Source: Streblospio benedicti
Taxonomy: Eukaryota > Annelida > Polychaeta > Spionida > Spionidae
NCBI GenBank assembly: GCA_019095985.1
Contig: CM032660.1
Location: 22,473,701 to 22,537,700 of the forward strand
Length of the DNA stretch: 64,000 bases
Reading direction: 5' to 3'
Both the position numbers and the translations under genes were made by a program. This document shows, piece by piece, positions 1 through 11,638 of the stretch (positions are counted from its first letter, which is position 1; every line of letters starts with the position of its first letter). The notes under the pieces are model-generated. The model was not told the origin of the DNA. It did not search any database and saw only the letters and a list, made by a program, of their open reading frames with translations.

Positions 1-172
1 CCTCCATGATAATCCTTACACTCCAGTCAATTAATTAAAATTTCTCTATATTATAATGTAATACTTGAAGAGAACTGTTGACATGGACTCTCGGCAGCCC
101 CATCCAAACCCTTTGAATGCGAAAAAAATCAGGGCCTGCAAATATAAATTGATTTAACAGACTGATTGCTAC

Positions 173-3100
173 CTGAGAAGGCAGTACGATGAACACAGCG
201 ACAATGAGCATCATCATGTAGAGCTTGGACAGCCAGATGTCGGGGTAGATGTCGCCGTAGCCGACCGTGGAGAAGGTGACGACCACGAACCACAGCGAGT
301 CGAAGAGGTTGAACTGGCGGGCGCCGCCGCGCTGGATGTGCTGGATACCGCACACACTGGAGGAGGAAGAGGTAGAGTGGGTTAAAGTGGGGTGGGAATT
401 ACAGTACAGTAGACCCTTCTATTGGGACCACCTTTGGGACTGGTGTTCGTTGGCCTCAATAGAGAGATGGCCTTAATTGGAGATTTTACTGGATACAACA
501 CACACTGTGGGAGGAAGTGGAGCCGGTTAAAGCAGACTGGGAATTACAATACAGTAGAGCCTCCAATTAAGACCCCCTCTATTGAGACCTCAAGGCCTCA
601 CTGTTATGAGACCAATTTTCACAGTCTCAAACAGTACAGAGGGAGTAGAACCTCTCTATTAAGACCTCCTTTGGGTCTAGTGTTAGGTGGTCTCAATAGG
701 GAGGTGGTCCCAATAATATAGAGGTTCATTTTGGTAGCTTTATGAAGGTTTAAGACCTTCAACAGTGATCTAGATATTTATATCTCATTAGAGTGATGGT
801 CTTAATTGGAGATTTTATTGAATATCTCACACACTGTGGGAGAAAGTGGAGCAGGTTAAAGCGGACTGGGAATTACAGTATCCTGCATACTAAGTATACT
901 GGAGAAGGTTCATAGAGGACTGGATATTACAGTACTAGTAATTTAACGTCTATTAAGACCACTGGGGGTAGTTATCTCAAGTGGTCTCAATATGGAGTTT
1001 CACAATGGTATCTGTTTAGAGAAGAATGGGACCTTGAGGAATTTCACTTCTTCTGACTATATGTAATTTGTAGGCACGACTTTCAGTCATATTTGGATTT
1101 CCTAACTTTTGAATGAAACGAAATACAATTCTAGGAATTATGGTATCACGGGCAAACACATGTGTAATAGCAAGATTATATACGTTATATGTTGCTATAT
1201 AAGGAATTTTAAAATTTTAAAATGCTGTCACCTTATAAAAAGCATACAAAGTGTGGTTGCTATGAGAACCACGAGTTGTTGAGCCAAGGCAGACTGAGAC
1301 CGCTGCATGGCACGGTGAAGGTCATTCTGGAAGGCCAAATATTGAATGTGAGGTTGTGGATTAGTTTGAATGACACATACAGTATTTATCAGGTGATTTA
1401 TAGGTAATTCTGGCATAATATTATATGCAATGTGGCTGTAGAACTACACAAATCTGAAGAGAGTTTCGATGGATGAAAAACATAAGTTACATGTACGTAC
1501 TAACTTTTCAAAATGGAATTTCAATATGACATATTTCGTGTATAAGGTTTAGCTAGACATTACTTACGAGCATATTTTCTAAGGCAACTTTTGCGAGCCA
1601 ACAATTGAGAAAAACAGGTACAAAGATGTCTCTAATGGGAGAGTAGAAAATCTGAAAAATAGAAATCGACAAAATTGTAGAGTCTGTTTTAAACATTTAT
1701 GCCCGAAATAGCGAGATCACAGCAACACCTTTTAATGCCATATTACTGACATTTAAACTACTTTGAAATTGCTACAAAAAATCGACTAGACTAGAACCCA
1801 AAGTGCTCTATATTCTGTGAAATTTTACACACTGGTACGGTACTATTGTTTAAGATTGTTTATTATCTAAAGTACTTTAATCAATGTTTGGTTACAATTG
1901 ACAAGGTATCATTTTTTCATTGCAAAGCTCCTTATACTTGAATGCGCAAAATATCCTCTGCGAGCCTGATATTATAATCATTCTAATATAGACATAGTTT
2001 AGCACTGAATAAATCTTCATTTGTTGACGATAACAGCAACTGCTGCGGTGACGATAAAAGGACACTGTACATGTCAGGTCAATCACCATGAGATGCCAAA
2101 AATCAAATTGTCAGTACAAAATAGGTTGCATGTCTGATGGGCTAATAACAGTGATATAATTGTGTTCAGTACTCACGGTGACGATAAAGGACACAGCGTA
2201 GGTAAATTACAGAGATGAAAGCTCTCTCTCAGTACAAAATCCCTGCATGTCTGATACTATATCAGTAAAACGGTGACAAGGAAGGAAATATTGCAACAAT
2301 ACCAGTAAACCCATTCAACATACCCCCAACATCAACCCTACATCCTGGCTGTAAACTGCAGAAAATCCCTGCACGCCAGATACTATAATCGTTCCTCTTC
2401 AGTACTCACGGTGACGATGAAGGACACAATATTGACCAGTTTCAGTGATACAAAAGCTCTCTCAGTAAAGCCCCCAAAATGAATCTCTGTATACAGACCA
2501 CTTCTCTGTTGAGACCACCCAACGCTTGTCCCAAAGGTGGTTCTAATGGAGAGATTCTACTGTATAATCACTCCTGTTCAGTACTCACGGTGACGATGAA
2601 GGGCACAGTGTATGTACAATGTAAGCTAGTGATGCACTCATCAGTAACCCCCAAAATATTACAACAATACCCTAAGAGCATTCAACATCAACCCTACATC
2701 CTGGCTGTAAACTGGACACAATTCTGATACTATAATCGCTCCTCTTCAGTACCCACTGTGACAATGAAGGGCACAGTGCTGATGAGTTGCAGCGATGCAA
2801 CTTATATGAAAATGAACCTCTGTATAGAGACAACCTCTCTACTGAGACTACCCAACACTTGTCCCAAAGGTGGTCCTAATGGAGAGATTCTACTATATAA
2901 TCGTTCCTCTTCAGTACTCACAGTGATGATGAAGAACACAATATTGATGAGTTTCAGTGATACAACTTATACGAAAATGAATCTCTGTATGGAGACCACC
3001 TCTCTATTGAGACCACCCAGCACTTGTTCAAAAGGTGGTCCTACTAGAGAGATTCTACTGTATAATCACTCCTGTTGAGTACTCACAGTGACGATGAAGG

Positions 3101-4432
3101 GCACAGTGTTGACGAGCTCGAGCAGGAAGCCGGGCGTGAGCACCTGCTGCAGGATGTTGCCCTTGTAGCCGAGGTAGGTGAGCAGCAGCGTCTCCGCCAG
3201 CGAGATGATCGCCACGCACACCTGGATGCCCCACAGCCAGATGTTTCGGTCCACCCAGATGATGTGCTGCCTGAGCAGGGGGGTACGGTAGAGTCTCGTT
3301 ATTGCTCATCTTGCATGATTCTGTACATGTTAACATTCACAAGAGACTGATGCAAATATTACGTTACATGACAGGGTTACTACTTAGAGAGGGAATACAG
3401 TTGAACCATAATATCTGGATTCTACTCATCTTGAGTATTTTTTTTTTTTTTTTTTATCTTAGGTTTACTACTTATGAGATTAAGTTTATCCATATAATAA
3501 ACATATCAGTTGGTTTTTTATAGGCAGATTCAGAGGTGGCACAGGCCCACCCCCCCAATTTTTCCACCCAAATATTTTATTTTCATAGGTTTTTTTGGCA
3601 TGTTCACATTCAATGGCTTGTACAAAACCCATGAAATCCCTTTAGTGAGCCCCCCCTTTTCTGAAAATCTGGATCTGCCTGAGTTCCGTCTAATATTGGC
3701 TGTCTTGAATATTTAACTGTTATCCATAGAGATTTGAGATACAGGTGTCTACTGTAGAATGTTGTGTTTTAGGTATTGGGTATTTTGGTGATGGTGTCAA
3801 GGGTAAGGGAGTAAGTTATTTAGATAAGGCATCTCCAAAAAGATTTTAAACTCAACCCAGATTATGGACTGCATGACCATGGGATTAGAATATTTGTTCG
3901 GTTTGTGATGAGAAACATGTTTATGTGATGATAGACTTTTAGGTACACACATGTAGATGTTTATAACAATGCAGTTCACACCCATCTATGTAATGCTAGA
4001 ATGGAATAAGGTACTGGAGTGTGTTGCTGGACAACAGAGGCAAATGTCAATAGAATACTACTTTTAATCATATCTATTTCATTTTCTTCATAGCTGTTCA
4101 AAGATTAAAAAAAGTCCAAAAATAGTCAAAACACAGTGTAAATAATAACCTCTTTGAATAATAACAATGTTGTACTCTTTTTGCACCTTTTTACAGCTAT
4201 GAAAAACATGGAATAAATAACTTTTAAGATGAGACATGAAGCTGTATACCAAACCTCACATATTACATATTAAATATTTAAAATCAGAGTAATGGGAATG
4301 CATGCGTTTGATGTGCGCCTCACCATTGTATGTCTGGTGGTTTGTCTGGCGGCACGGCCACCCCACCCAGACTCCTGGGGGTATCTGCCACATCCACACT
4401 GCTCTCCGTCATGTTGAGGTATGTACATTTGT
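173..4432 (-). CDS. KCNT: Sodium-activated potassium channel (Slack/Slick, KCNT family), five internal exons
   Basis: Exons on the minus strand, 5' to 3': 4324-4432, 3087-3270, 1568-1651, 1232-1326, 173-356. All have AG acceptors and GT donors, and phases join without a break. 4324-4432 encodes the extracellular S1-S2 loop, ending [10 protein letters not shown]. 3087-3270 carries S2 and S3 ([33 protein letters not shown]). 1568-1651 is the S4 region ([19 protein letters not shown]). 1232-1326 starts S5 ([14 protein letters not shown]). 173-356 holds the pore helix, the selectivity filter TVGYGD and S6 ending IVLPSQ. The order and motifs match vertebrate KCNT1/KCNT2, which form tetrameric plasma-membrane K+ channels opened by cytoplasmic Na+. 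The N-terminus and S1 were not found upstream; the RCK domains lie beyond the left edge. The S4 segment is poor in regularly spaced basic residues, as in the family. Family assignment is secure; KCNT1 versus KCNT2 cannot be decided. Confidence 0.93.
405..1015. repeat. Copies of a short foldback element (TCTCTATTGAGACC family)
   Basis: Several partial copies lie in the KCNT intron 357-1231. Arms such as CCTCTCTATTAAGACCTCC are followed by the reverse-complementary GGTGGTCTCAATAGGGAGG, clearest at 553-730 and again near 405-480, 780-860 and 945-1010. The same arms recur in the 2.5-3.1 kb array and at 43.4, 45.2, 45.6, 46.4 and 48.2 kb. No ORF is present. It behaves like a non-autonomous foldback or MITE, but the superfamily is unknown because no clear target duplication was found. 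Confidence 0.6.
2046..3086 (-). repeat. Tandem array of decayed copies of the KCNT exon 3' end plus splice donor
   Basis: The last 30 or so bases of exon 3087-3270, with its GTGAGTAC donor, recur on the same strand inside the following intron. Exon-like ends lie at about 2922, 2757, 2589, 2410, 2177 and 2046. Spacing is about 165-180 bp, widening to about 230 bp at the far end. Five copies keep a GT donor in the right place. Copies still read like S3: [12 protein letters not shown] at 2922, STVPFIVT at 2757, HTVPFIVT at 2589. Most units also carry a foldback element (arms TCTCTATTGAGACC) between one exon-like end and the next. An in-frame stop lies about 15 codons upstream of the donor in the 2922 copy, so it looks like a relic, not a usable exon. 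Confidence 0.8.
3524..3690 (+). repeat. Dispersed repeat starting GGCAGATTCAG, with C-rich blocks
   Basis: A stretch with GGCAGATTCAG, CCCACCCCCCCAATTTTTCC, TTTTCATAGG and a later CCCCCCCTTTT block. The same order recurs at 43027-43136, and a weaker related stretch lies near 29370-29480. No coding potential. Probably a short non-autonomous DNA element; its termini are not defined here. Confidence 0.5.
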
Positions 4433-4948
4433 CTGCAGTACTACAAAAACGTAGACAAGAGAATGTTTACATACATCATGAAACTGGGATTTTTTTCACA
4501 AAAGAAAACATCAGAATTGTGAATTCTCTGACATATACATTGTAGCATGGACTTGTTGACATTAATCATTATTTCACAATTATTACATATCACATATAAT
4601 CTAGTGTTAATATGTGAACAGTGAAATTTATATAAATGCATGACAAGTAGGGCTTCCCTCCACCTATCTTATTAACCCTGCATGAGAATGATATCTAGCA
4701 GGATCTTAGGTCCAAACTAAGTGACTAATCTCATATGATAATGCCATGTAGGCCCAAAAGTACATTATTAAATTTGTATGATAATGTCGTAAAAAATATG
4801 CGTCTGTGTAAAACTCTCTGAAGTGACATTTATTCGATAAAAGCATCCTGTGACTCCCAATTCCTACAAAAAAACACAGGTTTTTAACAAAGAGAATGAT
4901 AGATGACTTCTTTTGTGAAAGACACAGAGGTACATGTTGAATATTACA

Positions 4949-5048
4949 NNNNNNNNNNNNNNNNNNNNNNNNNNNNNNNNNNNNNNNNNNNNNNNNNNNN
5001 NNNNNNNNNNNNNNNNNNNNNNNNNNNNNNNNNNNNNNNNNNNNNNNN
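4949..5048. other. Assembly gap (100 N)
   Basis: Exactly 100 N, the conventional size for a gap of unknown length. It lies in the KCNT intron or upstream region. Flanks 4433-4948 and 5049-5360 show no exon I can recognise. Confidence 0.99.
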
Positions 5049-5360
5049 ATTATGCAATAATAAAATTGTTTGTAAAGTTGTCTGATACATTCCTTGATCA
5101 ACTGTGCTCATGCTAAATAAACGATTAACAAACTGATGAGCAGTAAGAGATGATCATATAAAATATAAATATGCAAACAAATTCAACCATACGGAAATAA
5201 ATGGTTCCAATATACTGGAATGGAGGACAACACATGTCCAATGATTCTTTAATGATCCATGTCCAGAGCGATTATCAACAGAGATCTGATAGCTGAGAGA
5301 GATTCAGCTAATTTACGTCACAGTGATCGATCCCTGAGTCTACAGTAAACTAACACAGTG

Positions 5361-5690
5361 GTCTCAGTGATGTAATGGTTAGAGCGTACGACTTCCAAAT
5401 GGAATTTGCCTCCATGGCAAGTTTGCGTCCCTTACAAGGCAGTTGAGTCCACTCAGTGTCTCCACTGCTGAGTATATCATACAAGATGGTGGTGACACCA
5501 AGGAAAAGTTTTTAAAGTCTTTATAAAAGGCGTGTCCAGTGTATTGGCCAGTTATCCCACGGAAGTCTGCACTAAAGAAAGCACCTAGTTCGATAACAAT
5601 AGCTAGTGTGATTCCCCAACCCCGGGGCTCAGTTGATTACCTAACCTGTTTCTGCAGGCTCATGTAGAAACACAACGTGGTGTCCATGTC
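5361..5690 (+). repeat. tRNA-derived SINE, diverged copy
   Basis: The head reads GTAATGGTTAGAGCGTACGA, a tRNA A-box-like start, followed by AAGTTTGCGTCCCT in the B-box position. The tail contains GTGTGATTCCCCAACCCC and GGGGCTCAGTTGATTACCTA, matching the tail of the clearer copies at 22.2, 54.2 and 55.3 kb. It is older than those copies by eye. Confidence 0.65.
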
Positions 5691-5842
5691 CGATACGCCT
5701 AAATGCACTTAGAACATGAATAATGAATGATAACAAACACACGAGACTACAGCCCAGAACCTAATTATTACAGGTGCGTCTAACAGTATGATAACACGCA
5801 ATGTTGATAAAAAGCTTAGAATACAGGGGAGCAATTTTAACG

Positions 5843-5905
5843 TTTTACTGATATGCAATCAAACCTGAACCTCTATGGTCCAGGTTTGATTGCATGTCAG
5901 TAAAA
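5843..5905. repeat. 28-bp stem hairpin
   Basis: Left arm 5843-5870 (TTTTACTGATATGCAATCAA and on) pairs with right arm 5878-5905 with about two mismatches and a 7-base loop (CTCTATG). It lies just inside the left end of the outer hAT-like element and may be a foldback insertion or part of that end. Confidence 0.75.
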
Positions 5906-6370
5906 TGTCTACTGGTTGTTCATATATTTTTCGGTATACGAGAAATATCGCGTTTTTGCTGCACATATCCAACAGTCGGTATCCAAAGCTATTCATCCGA
6001 TATCTATGGTTCACAACCTAATATGTTCCAACAAGTTATTATCTACGAAATGCATGTAGCTGTAGTTATCTTACTTTTCAACATTTTTCAGTGCATTTTT
6101 GAGTACAACTCATGCACTTCCTGAACTGCTGACGGACGATTTACGTACAAACTCGATGAGTATAATACGAAGCGCGTTCAAAATGATGACGTCAAATATT
6201 AGCAAGTGGTCTAGCTACAATCCGTTGTAGAGAAGCGCTATTATAATTTGTTTATTTTGCGGAAATTTTTATTTTGATCTGGATATTATTTATTTCTAAG
6301 AGTTATCAATATAAACGATAACAATATTATCACACTTTAGCATTCGCATTGCACCATAAATACAATCTTT

Positions 6371-7686
6371 CAGGGTTGGGTTTCTGCCGGGGAGAAAGGT
6401 ATTTCTCCCCTCCCCAGGGGAGAAACTGGGGAGAAATGGTTTCTGCCGGGCAGAAACTGGGGAGAAACTCATTTGATGATATTATATTATATAATTAGTG
6501 TGAAAAATTATACTAAACAACAATGGTAAACAGAAGTTAAAATATTAAAACATTTATTCATATAATATACAATTTAAAATCACTTTTACAATCCTACAAT
6601 GAATCGAATGATAAATCCGTTCAACAAAATGATATATGAGAAATATATATAAAATTTACATTAACATCAATATTATAATTTGGTTTACATCAGCTGTCAT
6701 ACATACATAACAATATTATCATTGAATATGAAAATATTACAATTAAATATATACACTAAAACTGGTTATCACATTTTTTACACTTGGCATATAATTTTCC
6801 ATCTATTGTTACTTGAAGAAAGTACAACCAAATATTGTCTTTGGGATGACCTCCTTTATACATTTTGATGTAGTGTGATTATTTACCTATTATTCTATAT
6901 TTATCCTAGATGTACATGTATTTAACATGTCCAAAGTTCAGAATAAAACTGTTTGCCTATTAAATCCATACATTCCTTTTATACATTTCACTGGCGTGCA
7001 TCAACAAGGAAAGTTGTGAGACATTGTTTATGGAACTATTTTAACCCCTTTGATATAAAGCAAAAGAATAATTTCACTGGCTTACATCAACAAGGAAAGT
7101 TGTGAGACATTGTTTATGGAACAATATTAACCCCTTTGATATGAAACAATAAAGAAAAGTTACATAGTAAATCAAAGTGCTTAATTAGTGGCTGTGGCTG
7201 CCCACCTGAAGTTCTTACTGAAGCCTTTGATCTATGGTCCAACCCTTCAAATCATGTCAAATTGTTAGTACTTAGGATTTGATTATTTTGATATCTAATT
7301 ATTATTATGTTTACAATGTAGTAATATAGTTTAACCAAACAAACAAAAAATAGGAAAAACATGTAAAAAAGAGTTTCTGTCCTAATGTCCAGTTTCTCCC
7401 CTGTGCATAAATTGTGATAATTGGTGGGTATATAACTATATTTTAATAAATAATAATCATTTATCCTGTATACAATGTATTCTAATATAGTTATATTAAA
7501 GAATATTGTATGGAAAATGCTTTAAAATAGTTTTTCCCCAGTTTCTCCCCAAAAATTTTAGTTTCTCCCCTAAAAAAAGGGGAGAAAGTGGGGAGAAACT
7601 GGGGAGAAAGGTATTTCTGCCGCACGGGTAAAAACCGGGGAGAAACTAGGGGAGAAACCCCATAGGGGAGAAACCTGCCAACCCTG
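6371..7686. mobile_element. hAT-like non-autonomous DNA transposon (inner, nested)
   Basis: The ends are CAGGGTTGG and CCAACCCTG, flanked by a perfect 8-bp duplication CAATCTTT (6363-6370 and 7687-7694). This is diagnostic of hAT-type insertion. Both subterminal regions are packed with GGGGAGAAA / TTTCTCCCC motifs, as expected for subterminal transposase-binding arrays. The core is AT-rich, lacks a transposase ORF and holds an 86-bp tandem duplication (6985-7070 and 7071-7155, sharing CAACAAGGAAAGTTGTGAGA). The intact duplication suggests it inserted after the outer element. Confidence 0.85.
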
Positions 7687-8471
7687 CAATCTTTGTGCGC
7701 ATATTTTAGTACAAAAATAATGCGCCTTAAGACTGGACTTCACTTCCAAGAACTGCCTCGACGTATGGGTTCTGCTGTAAATGTAAACACAGAAGACGCC
7801 ATTTAGTAATACTGAATTTCATCGCTTCGAGCTTAATAAACAGAAGAGCATGTTCGTGTATATATCTGGAACTTTACATACTATGTAACCACTTAGGTTG
7901 TGATGTGTAGAAGATTTATTTCCTAAAATGAAGTATGTCCACTGAAAGGGAAGGTCGGTACTGCAAAATTTCTTTTATACCGAAAAATATGTGAACGGCC
8001 AATACATATCTCTATAAATTGCCCCTGTGTTAGAATACACCGCACCGCACCGCATTTTCATTCACGAGAACTGCTTCTCTAACGACACGTGTATACTATA
8101 CACTCTTGTTTTGCTGAATAACACGAGCTCGACTTCAGCCTCAAGTTCAACTCAAGTTTGCAGATACTGGCCGTTCACAATTCTTTCACTATAGAGGAAA
8201 TATTGAAATAAAAACTTTACCTCTCATTTGTCATCCACCATTTTATCGAATAAATATTCTATGTTTTACACCCTAACTTTTCATTTAATATCCAAGGTTA
8301 TGGATTTAAAAACATTCAATACTGTTTTTATTGTTTTAATCGATGGAAATCAGTACTGCCAACATGGCGGGTACTATGTTTATTTTTCCACAAACCATGT
8401 GTTGTGCGCTCAGTTCTTGGAAGTGTAGACTAGTCTCTGATAAATGACGTCATGGAATGAAACGGGTTTCG

Positions 8472-8559
8472 TTTAATAAGTCTTTGCAAGCGTACTTAAA
8501 TCGTTCGGTACTGTTTTTAATAAGTCTTTGCAAGCGTACGTAAATCGTTCGGTACTGTT
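8472..8559. repeat. 44-bp tandem duplication
   Basis: Two adjacent near-identical copies containing TTTAATAAGTCTTTGCAAGC and AAATCGTTCGGTACTGT. A shorter duplicate (AAGAAAAATGACTGG, twice) follows at about 8580-8615. No gene signal. Confidence 0.8.
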
Positions 8560-8564
8560 TTCAC

Positions 8565-10734
8565 TAGATCGTGAAATGTAAGAAAAATGACTGGAAAAAA
8601 AGAAAAATGACTGGAAAAAATTATGTGTATTTTCTGGTGACAAATTTTTTTATTGGTATATTAAGGGATGGGCTATAGTTTGAATATGAATGGCTTTGGT
8701 TAACGACTGACGCTTATATAAAGCACAATCGAATGAAACCTTCTATAGTGAAAGAATACACGAAAACACGGTTTCAAGAAACAGCATTGATGAAAAAGCT
8801 CTGATTCATACGTATGTACGTTCGCCGTAGCAAAGCATGTGATGGAGGATGCGTCAGCCACGAGCGTTGAGTTGCAGGTAAATAAAACTCGCTCCCGTGT
8901 TAATGAAGGGAAAATTGCCGTATTTTGACCCAATATTTATATGGTTTAAATTTATTATTTATCCTATTTATGAATTAGAACTCATTATATATACACTCGC
9001 CCACAACATACTGGATGGAGATGAGATTATGATAGATAGTAAAGATACACAAGCTCGTTAGTTTGACCATATTGTGGCATTATTTTCCAATGTGCACCTA
9101 AGTCAAACTCAGCTATTATAAGCCGTAAAGTATCAGAAAATGTCCAATGATATGAATGGATTGAACGCCTATTACTACTGATTGACCAATCCTAATTTTA
9201 CATTAATAGGGCAGATAATAACGGAAATAACAGCCAAAAAAAGACTATATGTATGGTGGTTGATTTCCGTCAGCAAACTATATAAATCTACCAAGATCGT
9301 CTTTCTAAACTAAATCCGTGTCTTGACAGCTGTATCTGCAATAGAACTCTTATAAGTTATTCCTGTGTGCAAGCTGTAGTAATAATGTTACATTTCACCA
9401 ATCCTTCAAATGAAAATTAATTTGGAAAATAAAATAAAGATATTAGGTCTCAAGGATCCACCTGCTATGCAGTATCACTTTATTTTGATGAGTGGGGTCA
9501 TGTTAGTCTAGATTTATAGATCAACCAAACACCTATAGATATTTCTTAACCCGTGTGTTGACAGCTCCATTTGTTATTATTTTCTGGTAAGGTATGGCTG
9601 TTTGCATGCTCTAGTAATATCATAACATTTTATAATTCGTTTGAGATAAAGTTATCCCGAAAATTAGAAAGAAAGCACTTTTGTGAGCAACCACCTGCTA
9701 GTCAGTATTTGTTTGTGATCCAACGCTCTCGTGGAACGTCAAACGTTTGCTGTCAGGACTCTGTGCAGTATTTTCATTTGGTAGTGGATGCAAAAAGATG
9801 GAAAAGTAAATGTCTCAGCAAATCTTTATTATCAATTATTTCTGTGAATACTTCTAGTATGTTGTAGAGCAGAGGTTAGCGAATTCAGCCGAAGTTAAAA
9901 GTAAGAAGATTAGCACAATTTTAATACAAGACTCTAGGGTAGAAAGTCGGCAATTTCTCTCTATTTACTACGGGGAACGAGAATCTTACCTGCAATCGGG
10001 CCAAAGTACAGCACGTCACGAAACCGTGGTTTCGTGTATTGTGAACGGCCAATATTTCAAATTATATATTTACAATCTAAAGCATTAAAACGTCTCCACT
10101 GCCTTCGTACTTGAGTATGTCTATTAAATTTGAATTCATACGATCAAGCACATGTAGAGGTTATATTTACTTTAAAAAGAATCGTAACTACAAGGATGTA
10201 TACCTGTACAAATTGAATAAAATATGCTTAAATTGTAAAAACCGGCTAAACCCGGAAATCGTTTTCCGGAAGTATTGTTTGTTATATTATTCACCAATTA
10301 TGATAATCTGTACATTAAGCGGAAAACTTACATATTTTTCTCGGTCATTCATCGGTTTGGGTGCCGGCTGGAAAAAACAAACAAAACAAAAGCAAACAAC
10401 AACAAACAAACAACAACAACATAAACTAGAACGACGTTGACTTATGGGCAATTAAGATATATACTGAAATGATGTATACTTTATAATCAAGAAATGAATT
10501 TGAGGAGAAAACATAAGAAAGAATGAAAATCAATATACCCAGGCAAAAGATATTTGTGTTGCAATAAATAGTACTGTTTGAATAACAGATACTAATCAAT
10601 ATCAGTTTCAAACCCAATAATCAATATTTGCTGCTTGGGTTGGAATATGGATTTTTCTTGGTGCCTTAATTGCATTGAATATCAGTAAGAATATCATGAA
10701 TGGGCTTCTAGAGACCACAGTTTAATTGGCAGAT
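8565..10734. other. Non-coding stretch, no gene recognised
   Basis: AT-rich DNA with only short chance ORFs. 9300-9480 and 9540-9715 look like two diverged copies of one sequence (each with TTGACAGCT, then CACCTGCTA and CAGTAT). GTGAACGGCCAATA occurs near 7990 and 10033 and inverted near 8166. A short palindrome CGAAACCGTGGTTTCG lies at about 10020. Confidence 0.6.
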
Positions 10735-10880
10735 TGCCCAATATCGAATCACTTCGGTGTCGGCTCAAAACCTCATAGTTGTGTAAAGTTTGAACGAAAT
10801 CGGTTCATCGGTACGCCCGCTAGCTTGTCCGGAGACATACATACATACAAACATAGTTACAAACGAACGAAACACAATTC
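10735..10880 (+). repeat. Possible 3' end of a non-LTR element or SINE
   Basis: The run AAGTTTGAACGAAATCGGTT, then TTGTCCGGAGACATACATAC and an ACATACA repeat, resembles the conserved 3' ends of many invertebrate LINE/SINE families. There is no ORF, and the family cannot be named from this alone. Confidence 0.4.
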
Positions 10881-11544
10881 TTGCTTCAGCAGCTGAGCTG
10901 AAGCGACGCAATTAATCCCACTATTTCAAATAGGGAACATCCAGTGGTGGACATTCTATATGCTATGATCTCTATTTCGAATAGGGTGGGGGTGGGGAGC
11001 GAATGGATCTGCCAATGACTAGTCTAACATGCATGGAATTATATTCAGTAAATTTCCACATTATAACACTAACAGTTAGTACTGTAAAGGGCAAAGGACG
11101 TATATATCCAATGTTTCTGTGTAATTGTTGTAAATAATGTCATATGTATGTGTACAAGATTTGTGAATATGGTAGATCTATACAGCTTATGGTCGCATTT
11201 AGAAAAAAAAATCTTTCTTCTATTTCTGCTGCTCTAATGCGGTCTAAATTAAATCTATGTTCTTATAAATGTTTTATAAATTATTATTTACTCTATTTAC
11301 TCTTAACGTGTTTCAATACCATCACTATCCTGCTCAAATTCAAATTTCAAAATATTAGTTCCAACAGTTTTTTTTGGGGGGGAGGGGGCGAGGGCTTACA
11401 TTGTTAAAGGTAGATCGAAAGGGACTGTTGTTGGACAGGGTATATTTTCTCATCATACAGTATCTGTACAGGGTCTATTATATGGACCACTTTGACAGGG
11501 TATGTTTTATGGAACATTGTTTGGGAGTATCGTTACGGTGCCAT

Positions 11545-11638
11545 GCCATTAGTCCGACGACCCATTGGTCCGAAGGCCCATTGGTCCGAAGACCCATTGG
11601 TCCGACGACCCATTGGTCCGAAGGCCCATTGGTCCGAA
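11545..11638. repeat. 16-bp minisatellite, six units
   Basis: Six units of CCCATTGGTCCGAAGG type. Unit endings run ACGA, AAGG, AAGA, ACGA, AAGG, AAAA, so three units (48 bp) appear to form a higher-order repeat. Because 16 is not a multiple of three, the open frames across it are chance. Confidence 0.85.

Larger units (their letters stand above)
5824..8029. mobile_element. hAT-like non-autonomous DNA transposon (outer element)
   Basis: The ends are inverted: CAGGGGAGCAATTT on the left and AAATTGCCCCTG plus TG on the right. Both sides carry the 8-bp duplication TTAGAATA (5816-5823 and 8030-8037). An 8-bp duplication with CAGGG-type ends fits the hAT superfamily. Inner similarity continues: the left TTCATATATTTTTCGGTATA matches the reverse complement of the right TATACCGAAAAATATGTGAA. 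No transposase ORF. A second element at 6371-7686 sits inside it, leaving about 0.9 kb of its own sequence. Confidence 0.75.

Noticed and set aside
1892-2089. 65-codon minus frame beginning [11 protein letters not shown]
   Set aside because: Part of the most decayed copy in the KCNT donor array, out of frame beyond the first residues.
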